Assembly: GCA_963691655.1 (NCBI GenBank)
Contig: OY829329.1
Location: 9,066,708 to 9,130,707, forward strand
Direction: 5' to 3'
Origin: Toxonevra muliebris
Taxonomy: Eukaryota; Arthropoda; Insecta; Diptera; Pallopteridae
Length of the DNA stretch: 64,000 nt
In this document: positions 35,513 to 47,545 of the stretch, piece by piece
Layout of the letters: every line of letters starts with the position of its first letter
Position numbering within the stretch: position 1 is the stretch's first letter
Translations under genes and position numbers: made by a program
The notes under the pieces: model-generated
Seen by the model: the letters and a program-made list of their open reading frames with translations, nothing else
Databases searched by the model: none
What the model was told of the DNA's origin: nothing

Positions 35513-36603
35513 TAATTTCACCACAGTTGAGTCTTTCAAGAGAGCGCTCATCGGATTCCGCTGAACTACCGCTGACATATGCTCATCATGCTATCTGCGA
35601 GTTCTTTGCAATTATTGAGCTTCGAAGCATTCCAATTTCATTCTATTAGAATGCGTAAGCTTTTTTATGACCCTTTGGCATAATTTGATCCGGCGACTGT
35701 AAGTTTGTATTAATAATGCATTTTGTCATTAATTTGAATGCCTATTATGCTTTCTGATATAGGTTCTTTGCTAATATGAAAGTTTACCTACTATTACAAA
35801 GAAAAACGGAAGAAACTGATAACTGAATAAGTTCAAATTCTCAGCCATTTGATTGTAATCAAAAAAGTACAAAGTCCACTTATCCTAAGATAAAATTCTT
35901 TCAATTAGAAAATGCTTCAAGTTATTGATAAATAATGAACTATCAGTACCTTAAGCGTAATAATAACAACAACAACAACAATAATAATACAAATTTCAAA
36001 AGTAAATAATAATCACAGCACCGCAATAATAAATAATAATAAAATTGCAGTAGTAGCAGCAAAAAACAATTTTCAACAAATATGCGCTCACTAATTGAGC
36101 GATTCAATACAAAAACACTAAATATAATCTATAAATTGCAATAAAGTCGAGTGGTGAGGTATAAATACGAATGCATTAAGGTTGATAGGTATAGGAAGGT
36201 TGGGTTTTGTATGCAGTAGGTGCAAAACATAGAGGGTCATAATAGACCCTCAAAACAGTAAGCAGTAAACAGTACAGTGCAGTGCAGTGTTGCAAAAATG
36301 CGTCAGCCCCTGACACTGACAAACGAAAAGAGCATTTATCCACACGCGATGATGGTTATGATGGTTGGGGTTTGGTGAGCTTGGTTGGTTGGCTGGCTGG
36401 TTAGTTAGTGGGTTGAATGAATTTGATGTTGTTGTTGTTGCAATGGCTATTGTTATTATTGTTGCAGTTGTTGTTGATGTATTTTCAAATAGAACGTGTG
36501 CAAAAAATAGCTTAATTAATTATTTATATGCGTTATTATTGAGTGTTACAATTACGATGCATCTGAATTATTGATGAGCTGTAAATGTGTAAAGTATTTG
36601 ATT

Positions 36604-36630
<27 letters not shown>
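36604..36630 (+). repeat. GACA tetranucleotide microsatellite
   Basis: Nearly seven perfect GACA units, followed by ACCGACCGACC. Confidence 0.95.
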
Positions 36631-36634
<4 letters not shown>

Positions 36635-37439
36635 CGACCGACCAACACATTGACTGAATGCAATTCATTGTTAGTTGGTTGTTTGGTTGGTTGTTGAAAA
36701 TAATGATTTTCGGGTGGGAAGCGGAAAGATATTGTTATATTTTTATTTTATCGCTTTTATGTATGTAATTTTATAAAAAAATGTCGATCAGAATTTGTTA
36801 AGCGCTTAGCAACAAACATTAAATTTCTACATTTGTATTATAGTTAAGGAATTTATATAATTTATTGCTAATTACATTAGTTTTTTTTAATTTATTTGTT
36901 AGAATTCAGTCCGAAAGTGGGCAGAAATATTCAACTTAATAAGTTTAATTAAAATTATATTATTTTTATAAATAAATTTTCCCCAGATTAAGTATTTGAG
37001 TTGAATTATTATGGGAATAAATATTTTTCTGAAAAGTTCTTTTCGAAATACCTACAAAATTTTTACTATTGTGATTGCAACTGAGTGACTTTGTTTAAAA
37101 ACCTTTTCGAAATCTACTCATTTGTTAAAGTTTCTTTTAATAAGAGCAGGAATCATAGAAAAACTATTTTTCAAATCGAGAAAATTTAATCAATTCTTTA
37201 TAAGCTCAAAGCTCCCAAAACTTTGATCAAAACTATAGGTTTCCTTCCAAAAGAATTTTGTTTATTTTAAATTTTAAAATTCTTGTCTAATTTCCCCTTC
37301 AATAAAAACAGAAAAGCAATATCAAATCAGTTACCTGTTTAATCAAGTTACCTCATCATCTTTTTGGACGCTACAATTGAAGTCGAGAGAGGCGCAATTA
37401 AAACATTGTAAAGTTCAAACGTCTCTTAAATCTAAGGCC

Positions 37440-39130
37440 TAATTTTTGGTATAAACTTTGAAGAAAACTTTTGGTCTGAGTGTTGGCCCGAATTTTGGTT
37501 TGAATTTCATCTCAATTTGGGTCTAAATTTTGTTTTGAATTTGGTATAAACTTTGAAGAAAACTTTTGGTCTGAGTGTTGGTCCAAATTTTGGTTTGAAT
37601 TTCATCTCAATTTGGGTCTGAATTTATGGTCTAAATTTTGTTTTGAATTTGGTCTAAATTTTGGCCTAAATTTGGTTCATGTTTTGATTTAATTTTAGCC
37701 TAAATTGCCGTCTCAATATTCATCTATTTTTTAATCTAAAAATTGGTCTAAATTTGGGTCTGCATTTCGGTTTAATTTTAAATTCAAGTCTCGGTTTTTT
37801 TAATTTTTTTTGTCTGAATTTAAGTCCGATATTTTGATCTGAAATTCGATCTAAAGTTTTCGCTGAATTTTTGTTTGTTTTTGGTCTAAGTTTAATCTGA
37901 ATTTTTGTCAGAATTATAGTCTGATTTTCGGTTTGAATTTTGCTCTGAATTTGGCCTAGATTTTGGGTCTAAAATTCGTCGAAATTATAGCTTGATTTTT
38001 GTTCTGAATTTGGCTTGGATTTTGGGTCTAAAATTGGTCGAAATTATAGCTTGATTTTTGCTCTGAATTTGGCTTAGATTTTGGATCTAAAATTGGTCGA
38101 AATTATAGCTTGATTTTTGCTCTGAATTTGGCTTAGATTTTGGATCTAAAATTGGTCGAAATTATGGCTTGATTTTTGTTTGATTTGGGGTCTGAAATTG
38201 GTCGAAATTATGGTTTGATTTTGCTCTGAATTTGGCTTAGATTTTGTGTCTACAATTGGTCGAAATTATAGCTTGATTTTTGGTTTGATTTTGGGTCTAA
38301 AATTGGTCGAAATTATAGCTTGATTTTTGTTCTGAATTTGGCTTGGATTTTGAGTCTGAAATTGGTCGAAATTATGGTTTAAGTTTTGATCTGAATTCGG
38401 CTTGGATCTTGGGTCTAAAATTGGTCGAAATTATGGCTTGATTTTTGCTCTGAATTTGATCTGGATTTTTTTTTAAATTTATTCGCTTTGTCAATTTAAA
38501 TTTCGGACCCAAAATAAAACAAAAAATTAAATCAAAATTTTTGTTTGATTTTGGGTCTGAAATTGGTCGAATTACGTCTTGGTTTTTTGCCTAAATTACT
38601 GTTTAGATTTATTAACTTTTTGGTATGTTATATGTCCAAGATTTAGTCAAAATTCTGGCCTAAATTTCGTTCGTGTTTTGGTCTAACCTTAGCCTAAATT
38701 TGAGTCTCAACATTCTTTTTATTTTTGGTCTAAATTTGGGTCTGCATTTCGGTTTGATTTTAGGTTCAATTTTTGGTTTTTATGCTGGTATTTCGATCTG
38801 AATTTTGGTCTAAAGTTTTGTCTAAGTTTTGGTTTGAATTTAATGTAAATTTTGGTCTGATTTTTGGTTTGGGTTTGAAATTGGTCGAAATCATGGCTTG
38901 GTTTTTTGCCTGAATTTTTGTTTAAATACCTTAACCTTTTGGTATAATTTGTGGACCGAATCTAAGTTTAAGTTTTGGTCTTAATTTAGTGAGTATTTCG
39001 GTCTAAATTTGAGTCTCAATATTCGTTTGATTTGTTATTCAAAAATTGGTCTAAATTTGAGTCTTCACTTCAATATGATTTTAGGTCCAAATTTTAGTCT
39101 TATTTTTATTTTTTTTTCAGTCTGAATTTA
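37440..39130 (+). repeat. GGTCTGAATTTT array, block 2, with 58-bp higher-order unit
   Basis: Same word family as block 1. From about 37970 to 38460 the phrase ATTGGTCGAAATTATAGCTT recurs about every 58 bp, some eight times, showing recent amplification of a longer unit inside an older short-period array. Confidence 0.9.
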
Positions 39131-39148
39131 AAAAAAGACTTGGATCAC

Positions 39149-39847
39149 TTAACCCTTTCGAGGCCGTAAGGAAGTCAGAGAAGATAGCGCAAACCAGAAC
39201 CTCGATTCGTATTCGGTTAAAACTTCGTGTTACAACTTTTCATCAAAACAGAAGTTTTGCACCCGTAAAGGCCTAAAGACTTTCATTGGTCACCGGTGAC
39301 CCTGTGAACTTCAACGGGAGTTTTTCATAAACTTTTTTAGTACATTTTTATTAGATATTTTTTCTTAAAGATAGACAAAGTTTTTGTCTATTAATTCTTC
39401 ATTTAACCCATTCTTGACCGTAAAAAAATTAGAAGTGATAGAACAAAACTGAATACGGATTTACTTTTGCTGACCCTCATTTCATTGTAAAACGTTTTCA
39501 CAAAGTTTCCATTGAGGAGTTTAGGGTCATCGGTGACCCATAGCAAAACTTAATTTCCAAAAAATGTGAACAAAAATTTACAAAAATGGGAAATTAAGTT
39601 TGAGTAAATAGTTTTTTAAATAAGATGTTGAAGATTTGGTGAGTTTAGATACAAATTTTAGGCGTTGCAAAATGGTTAAATTTTTTTTTTAGGTTTGGGT
39701 GCCGTCAGTTATGTAACAATTTGAAGATATTTTTAATAATAATTGAAGCAAAAACAATTCTTTTTTCAATAAATATGAAATTTTTTTAGATCAGTTCAAA
39801 AAAACGGATTTTAAGTCACCAATGACCAATGGTCTCGAAAGGGTTAA
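39149..39847. mobile_element. TTAA-flanked element with duplicated head
   Basis: Bounded by TTAACCCTTTCGAGGCC and its inverse GGTCTCGAAAGGGTTAA (16 of 17 match). A second, more decayed copy of the left half starts at about 39403 (TTAACCCATTCTTGACCGTA). Both halves lead to GGTCACCGGTGACC-type palindromes (about 39290 and 39525). It is probably a non-autonomous piggyBac-type element, about 0.7 kb, inserted at the right end of the GGTCT block 2. Confidence 0.7.
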
Positions 39848-40359
39848 GGTACAAATTTTTGTGTTCTTGCAATAATCTCTTTATACTGGACTAACAGTTA
39901 GAAAAAATACCATGCTTTTAACAGAAAGAGAGAGAGAGAGTGAGAGAGCCAAACTCTTTCTCTTAAAATGAGAGCGTAAAAACTTCATATAAAAAAACCA
40001 AAAAAGAGTGCGGCACTCAAGAATAGCAAGAAATTTTCTTAAGTTAGTTCCATTCTTTGTTTTTCTAGTTATAAATAGCTAGAAAAATATTAAAATTTAC
40101 TGAGAATTATATCAGGTAAAAAATTTTGAAACCAAAAATTTAATTTTTTGAGACCTGTCAGGCTCACTTTTCCTGTTCAGGGTTAAGCAGGTATTTACGG
40201 TAGCACCTTACTTAATATTTATATTATTATTTTTTTTTTTCTATCAACTCGCAACGTAATGAGGTGATTAGCTTCTACTTCAGCGTATAATTGACGAGGT
40301 GATTTTTTATTGTTATTGTTCGTTCATATGATTTACTAGCAAGTTGAGTGTACGCTCGA

Positions 40360-40831
40360 GTCGGGCATTTGCTCACACGCTGTCTGATGCTATCTATCAT
40401 CAGTAGTTGTTCAATTGTGACGCGACAATCGACGCGTCGTCAATACTCTCGGATTTAATACATAAACACAATCATCCGGTGATAAGTGAAGAAAATCCAA
40501 AAAGAATATTTTTCCTAGTAAATTGTGTTTAATTACAGCTAAAGTGTTAAGCTCGAAAGTTGCACGATTAATTTGAGGCATTCAAGTGTTAAATTTAATT
40601 GGGCGCGCTTTTCGGTATCGGTGTATGCGTGTGTGTGTGTGTGTGTGTTCGTGTGAAAAATGTTCGCGCCTAATTTTTGTTTTCATTTGTTGTTTTAAAC
40701 AAAAACGAAGCAAAATGTTTTCAGTTTTAAATTAAAAATTGTTATTTTTAAATCGTGCAGAAATGTAATTAAGTGAGAAAAATTAAAATAATTTAAGATT
40801 TTGTTTTATACAAATTTTTGTTTATAAACAA
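40360..40831 (+). promoter_or_regulatory. Probable promoter B and 5' UTR of the short transporter form
   Basis: A GC-richer island (CGACGCGTCG at about 40430, TCAGTAG initiator-like word at about 40400) stands between AT-rich repeats and leads to a 5' UTR with a GT repeat (40629-40648) and then the ATG of exon 1b. No TATA box is obvious. The exact start site is not determined; support is the change in base composition plus the coding exon just downstream. Confidence 0.35.
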
Positions 40832-40865
40832 ATGGATAATCATATTGATCTGAGTGCAAGCGAAG
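40832..40865 (+). CDS. Zinc transporter (SLC30/ZnT) alternative exon 1b, short N-terminus
   Basis: Encodes MDNHIDLSASE plus one base (G), followed by the donor GTAATT. The single G completes a Val codon with TG at the start of exon 3 (54505), exactly as exon 2 does. The short protein would therefore start with these 11 residues and go straight to VRDHCHRQRS, lacking the 50-residue exon-2 extension. The +4 G is good; the -3 position is C, which is weaker. The peptide is acidic and cytosolic. Because it is short, evidence is phase, donor, position 3' of a promoter-like island, and the known habit of fly ZnT genes of having more than one first exon (from memory). A chance ATG remains possible. 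Confidence 0.55.
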
Positions 40866-41099
40866 GTAATTTAAATTTGTTTACTGTTTAAAGTTTAATG
40901 GAAATTTTTTTTTTCTAAAAATATTTTTTTCTCAGGATTTACTTAAGTACAGTGTATTGTTGTTCTAGTACAATTTAGTACAAGTGAGGATTATTTGAGC
41001 TATTCAAATAGTTCTTCACACCCTTCACACATAAATGTTAAAAGAGCTAAAATCTTTTTTTTCCAGAGTACATCTGCTCATATCTGCTCATTGTGCAAT

Positions 41100-43215
41100 T
41101 TACTCCGAATTTTGGTCTAATTTTTCGAGTAAATTTTAATCTAATTTTTGGCCAGAGTCTGGGTCTGAAGTTGTTCTATATTTTAATTAGAATTTTTTGA
41201 TTTGACTTTTAGTTTGAATTTGGTCGAAATTTTAAATTTGTTAGATTGATTTTTGGTTCAAATTTGGTCTAATATTTGGTCCATAAATTTGTTTTGATTT
41301 TTGGTCTAAGTTTAGTTCAATTTTATGTCCGAATTCGGCTTAAGTTTTGATCAGAATTGAAGTTCAGTCTAATATTTGGCTTGCATAGGGTCTGAATTTT
41401 TGGTCTGAGTGTGATTTGAGTTTTGGTCTAAATCTGGTTTAAATTTAGGTCTAATTCTGGGTTAAAATTTGGGTCTGATTCTTGGTTCAAATTTTGGTAT
41501 ATTTTTTGGTCACAGATTGAACTTGAATTCTGATTTGATGTTTAATTTAGTTTTAATATAATTTTTGGTCTAAATCTGGTCTAAATTTTGTTAATAATTG
41601 ATCCGAATTTCATCTGAATTTTAGTTTGATTTTTTGCTCTGATTTTTTGCCTGAATTCGATCTGAATTTAGTCTAAAGAGAGTTGTCTTAATTTTGGTTT
41701 GATTTTTAGTCTAAGCTTGCTCTTAATTTTGTTTTGAATTTCGGTCTAAATTTCGTTTGAATTTTTGGTCTGAATTCCGGCTGAATTTTTGGTCTGAATT
41801 TTGCTTTTGTGTTTGTTCTAAAATTAGTTTGAGTTTTGGTATAATTTTTGTTCTGAATTCAATTTGCATTTTGGTTTAATTTTTTATCTGGTTTTGGTGT
41901 GATTTTTTGCCTTAGACTAAGCTTGGCCTTACTTTGGTTTGCATTTTGATTCGATTTTCGGCCTGAATTTAGTCTAAGTTTTAGTCTAAATTTTTCAAGT
42001 GATTTTCATTTGAGTTTTGGATTGAATTCAATTTAAATTTTTGTATAAATTTTGGCCCAATTTTTTTTTTTTTTTATAGCAATTTGGTCTAATTTTTGGT
42101 TTAAATTTTGCTTGAGTTTTTGATTCAATTTGATCTGAATTTTAGTTTGAAATTTGGTCTAATTTTTTTTTTTTGCAATTTGGTCTAATTTTTGGTATAA
42201 ATTTTGCTTGATTCAATTTGATCTGAATTTTAGTTTAAAATTTGGTCTAATTTTTTTTTTTTTTTTGCAATTTGGTCTTATTTTTGGTAAAAATTTTGCT
42301 TGAGTTTTTGATTCAATTTGATCTGAATTTTAGTTTCAAATTTAGTCTCATTTTTTTTTTTTTTTTGCAATTTGGTCTAAATTTAGTTTGAGTTTTGGTC
42401 TAAATTTTAAAGTTTTGTATAAATTTTTGCCCAATTTTTTTTTTAGCAATTTGGTCTAATTTTTGGTATAAATCTTGCTTGAGTTTTTGATTCTGTTTTT
42501 AGTTTGAAATTTGGTCTAATTTTTTTTATTTTTTTTTTTTTTGCAATTTGGTCTAATTTTTGGTTTAAATTTTGCTTGAGTTTTTGAATCAATTTGATCT
42601 GAATTTTAGTTTGAAATTTGATCTCATTTTTTTTTTTGCAATTTGGTCTAAATTTGGTTTGAGTTTTAGTCTAAATTTTAGTTTGAATTTTGATCAGAAT
42701 TTGATCTGAGTTTTTGGTCTGAATTTTGGTTTTAAGTTTGGTCTAAAATTTGAGGTTTGGTATAATTTTTTATATGAATTTTAATCAGAACTTGGCTTGA
42801 ATTTGCATTAGGTTTTTGGTTGGAATGTGGCTTAAGTTTGCTTTGAATTTTGGTCTAATTTTTTATCTGAATTTCGTACGAGTTTTGGTCTGAATTTCGT
42901 TTGAATTCTGGTTTGATATTTAGGCGGGATGCAGTTTATGTTAGGGCTTGAATTTTGTCAAAATTTTGGTTTAACTTTTGACCTGAGTTTGGGTCAGGGT
43001 TTAGGTCAAAGTTTGTATCTGAATTTGGTCTAAATTTTTTTGTGATATTTGATCTAAGTTTGGATCACAGTTTGAGTCAGAGTTTGAGTCAGAGCTTGGT
43101 TCTAAATTAGGTCTAAATTTCGGTGATATTTGATCTGAGGTTTGATCAGAATTTGGGCAGAATTTCGGTCTGAGTTTTGGTCGTAGTTTTGACTTGAATT
43201 TAATATGAATTTTTT
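41100..43215 (+). repeat. GGTCTGAATTTT array, block 3, with roughly 95-bp poly-T units
   Basis: More than 2 kb of the same word family, starting 230 bp after exon 1b. Between about 42060 and 42660 a longer unit, from GCAATTTGGTCTAATTTTTG through TTTGAAATTTGGTC to a T-run of 9-17, recurs about every 95 bp, six to seven times. Confidence 0.9.
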
Positions 43216-44639
43216 TTTTTTAAGTGATAAATATAATTTTATTTTATTTTTTTTCGCAATATTCTTGCAATTTCCTTCCTTAAAACTTTCAATAACATTT
43301 GCTCAATAATTTTTTTGAATGCAATTTATTTTTCCAGCAAATCTCAAATTCTTTAAATCCTTACTTTAAAATGTAAACGCTTAAGTATTTTTAAGCTGCA
43401 AAAATGCCGCATGCTGATCACTGTGAGCGCGCAAAAATTACTTAAACATTCCAAAAGTACAAGCACCACTTCCGGTTTTTGTTGCCATTACAAATGGTTG
43501 CTGTAGTATTTCCGGTGCGTTGTTGTAAAGCCGACCGACCGGCCGACCAGCCCCAAATGATTTTAATGTCCTCCTGCGAATGTGTGGCCACAATTGGTGC
43601 GTTTTTTTTTCAACTTGCTAGCTTGCTGTTTCGGTTTTTTGTTGTTGTTGTGTGTTTGCTGTTGTAGTTCATCTTCAGTAGACATAGCATTCTCTTTTTT
43701 TGTTTTTTTTTTTTGCGTTCTTGCTTCCCTGCTTGTTGGTAACATTGAAAATGTTTTGCATGTTGCAGAGTTTTTGTTATTGTGTGTGCGTGCGTTTGTT
43801 TTTTTGTTTTTTGTTTTTTGGTGCATAATATAAATAAAAATATTTTGGAAAAAATTTTGTCTCTTCTTTTACAATATAACAATAAAAATATGCAACATAT
43901 AGAGTCACTGCTGTTGCTGCAATTTTTTTTAATTTTTATTTTTGTTTGTAAACAACAAACGACAGTGTAAAAATTCTCGCTTGTTAAATGGGTTTACTAT
44001 AAATTGTTGCTGTAATAACAAGAGCAACAACAATAGAGCCAGGCAGCCAGGCCTGCCATTTAAAATATGTAACATATTATTTTTATTAATTTTATTTATA
44101 TATGTATATAATTTACTCTTTTGAGATGAAATGTTTAACAATTTACATACATTTATATATTGTAAATGCCACTACATTGTTCAATTAAATTATTTACAAA
44201 TAAATATACAAATAAATAACTTATGTAAAATGATTACAATTGTCACAATAATAAATTTAAATGTTGCCAATACTTAAATATAAATCAGTTGAATAAAATT
44301 AATTAGTAATAATTGCAATAAATATAAATAACATCATCATCAGTCAGCCACTGTAACTGCGTCAGTGTCAGGGGCTGAGGTTGAGGTTGAGGCAGAGGCG
44401 ACTATGGTCTACCATAGAAGGGCATGCAACTACGTGGATACGAACAGGCAGGTGGGCTGGCACTTATTGTTGTTTGACAGACGTTCGCAGAATGCATTTG
44501 ATCTGGCTGATCTGATGATGCAAATGATGACCTATATTTCATTATACATATTGGGAGTATGAATGTATAAACTCGTATTTTTTTTTCGTAATTTGGACAT
44601 TTATTGTGAAAAAGTGATTATATAAATTTATTCTTTACA

Positions 44640-45620
44640 GTATTGTCCATCGTTAGCCACTACCTTTTCCCATCTTTCTGGTAGCATACGGATTCCGCCT
44701 CGAAATAACTCTTCAGTTCTTCGAAAGAACGGAAGTGCTGTTCAGCCAGGCCATGTGTCATCGATCGGAACAAGTGGTAATCAGAAGGAGCAATGTCTGG
44801 AGAATACGGCGGGTGGGGTAGCACTTCCCATTTCTGCGTTTCCAAGTATGTTTTTACTTGCCTTGCAACATGCGGCCGAGCATTGTCGTGCTGAAAAATA
44901 ACTTCGTCGTGTCAATTCTCATATTCTGGCCTCTTGTCCTTTTATGATCGGCTCAAACGCATCAATTGTAGTCGGTAGCGGTCGCCAGTGATCGTTTCAT
45001 TCGGTTTCAACAGCTCATAATACACGACACTTTTCATATCCCACCAAATACACAGCATGAGCTTGGATCCATGGATGTTCGGCTTTGCATGTCCGGGCGG
45101 TCCCCTTGATTTTTTACGCTTTGGGTTATCGTAACGTATCCAATTTTCATCGCCTGTCACAATACGATGCAGAAAAATCTTTCTTTTCTGTCGTTCAATC
45201 AGCGGTTCACATGTGAAAAATCGTCGTTCGACATCTCTCGGCTTCAATTCGTACGGCACCCAATTTCCTTGCTTTTGAATCATTCCCAATGCTTTTAATC
45301 ATTTAGAAATGGTTGATTGATCAACTCTTAAAGATTCTGCAAGTTCTTGTTGCGTTTGACCTGAATCTTCTTCGAGTAATGCCTTCAATTCTTCAATCTT
45401 CGAACTTTTTCGGGCCGCCTGAACGTTCCCTGTCTTCAACATCAAAATCACCACTTTTGAAACGGGCATACCACACCTGACACATTCTAACGTCTATAGC
45501 ACAGTCAGGATAAGCTTCAGTGAGTAAATGATGTGCTTTAGTTGCGTTTTTCTTTAAATGGAAGAAGCAAATTAAAAGTTCCCGCAAATGTTGGTTTGTT
45601 GGCACGAAATTCGACATTTT
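44640..45620 (-). pseudogene. mariner (Tc1/mariner) transposase, decayed
   Basis: Reads leftward from ATG 45617 (MSNFVPTNQH, then FKSGDFDVEDRERSGG). After KKFED a frameshift is needed; the next frame gives EELAESLRV-like helix-turn-helix sequence, ending in a TGA where an Arg codon is usual. The frame from 45289 continues: [27 protein letters not shown] (first Asp), MLCIWWD, YYELLKP. Two more stops fall near 44945-44918 before QHDNARPHVA (second Asp) and YSPDIAPSDYHLF (third Asp, 34-residue spacing type DD34D). Near the end about 15-20 residues are deleted with a frameshift, after which GIRMLPERWEKVV resumes. All three catalytic Asp codons can be read, but the gene is dead. Matching terminal repeats could not be found; the element seems truncated. 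Confidence 0.9.
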
Positions 45621-46134
45621 CAGCTATAGTAAAACACTTTTGCAAAAATTATGAAAATTATTTAACAGATCAATTCTTATAGTATTTTTGACGCTCTTCG
45701 AGATAGAATAGCAGACAGGAACTCATCGCCAATGAAAAGCGAATTTCGTAAATGCCAAAGCTTTTTTAAAAAGCTGCACTTAATCGTTTTCTACTTCTGG
45801 CCCGTTCCATCAAGCTCTCATCCTCTTCCGATGAATCGTTGAACCATTATTTCTATTTTGTCCTGATTTTTTCTACTTAGTTTTTAAACAAATCGTATTT
45901 ATTTTTCAAAATGACGATCAGCTGATAGAAATATACCATCGTGAACAAGCCAAGATGAGCGAAATTCACAATAACGCTATTCTTTGTCGAAAGCACGTCA
46001 TAATACCAAACTCAAATTCGTTCGATCAGGGCATTCGACTACAGTCGCAGATCGAACGCAGTTCATATTAAGGGCCATAGTGTTTGGGTCTCTGTGATGG
46101 AAATTCCAAATATGATTTGAACATGAAAAATTTG

Positions 46135-47545
46135 AGTCTAGGGTCTAAGCTTAAATCTGAATTCGGTCTGAGTTTCGGTCTGATATTTTATCTGAATTTG
46201 GTGTGAGTTTTCGACGAAATTTATGGTCTGAAAAATGTTTGTTTTTTGGCTCAATATTCGGTCTGAATTTAGTTTGAATTTTGGTCTGAATTTAGTTTGA
46301 ATTTTGGTCTGAATTTAGTTTGAATTTTGGTCTGAATTTAGTTTGAATTTTGGTCAAATTTTTTTTTTTGGTGGTTTTTGATCTAATTTTTGTCTGAATT
46401 TTTTTTCTGATTTTTGGCTTTAACTTTGGTTTTATTTTTGGTCTGATTTTTGGTCTGATTTTCGGCTTGAGTTTGGTATAATTTTCAGCTTGAACTTAAT
46501 CTGGTTTTTTCTTCCATGTTTGGCTTCAATTTTGATATAATTTTTTTTTCAAGAGTGATCTGAGTTTTAGTGTGCTCTGAGTTGAATTTGGTCTAAATTT
46601 AGGTCCGGCTTTTGGTTTAAAATCGTTTTACATTTTGATTACATTTTCAGTCTGAAAGAAGACTGAGTCTTGGTCTGCACTTGTTCCGAATTTCAGTCTG
46701 AGTTTTTGATGTGATTTTAGTATAAGTTTTAGGCTAAATTTGATCTGAATTTTGGTCAAAATTTTTTTTTTTTTTTGCATTTTGGTCTGAATTTCTATCT
46801 GGTTTTGGTGTGATTTTTGCCTGAGTTTTAGACTAAATTTGACCTGACTTTGTTTTGCATTTTGATCCGATTTTCGGACGGAATTTGGTCTAAGTTCAAG
46901 TCTGAATTTGGTAGAAATTTTAGTCTAAATTTTTGGTATAATTTGCATCTGAGTTTTGAATTTGAAGTCTGAATTTGGTAGAAATTTTGGTCTAAATTTT
47001 TGGTGTAATTTTCATCTGAGTTTTGAATTTGAAGTCTGAATTTGGTAAAAATTTAAGTCTAAATTTTTGGTGTAATTTGCATCTGAGTTTTGTATTGAAT
47101 TTAATTTGATTTTTTTTCTTTTTTTTTTTAGCAATTTGGTCTAGTTTTTGATCAGAGTTTGGTCTAAATTTTGCTTGAGTTTTGGATTGAATTCAATCAG
47201 AATTTTGGTTTGAATTTTGGTCCAAATTTTTTTTGTTACAATTTGATCTAATTTTTTGTCAGATTTTGGTCTAAATTTTACCTGAGTTTTAGATTGAATT
47301 TCATCGGAATTTTAGTTTCAATTTTGGTTAATTTTTTTTTTTTTTTTTCATTAGGTCTAATTTTTTGCAAGATTTTGGTCTAAATTATGCCTGAGTTTTG
47401 GATTGAGTCTTTACTTTTTGGTTTGATTTTTAATCTAAATTTTTTTGATTTTTAATCTGAGTTTTGGCTTGATCCCTAATCTGAATTTTGGGCTAATTTC
47501 TGGTCTGATTTCGGTGTGAGTATTGATCTAAATTTTGGTCTAATA
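46135..47545 (+). repeat. GGTCTGAATTTT array, block 4
   Basis: Same word family. At 46262-46355 a 23-bp unit (GAATTTTGGTCTGAATTTAG plus TTT) repeats four times almost exactly. Poly-T interruptions are common. Confidence 0.9.
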
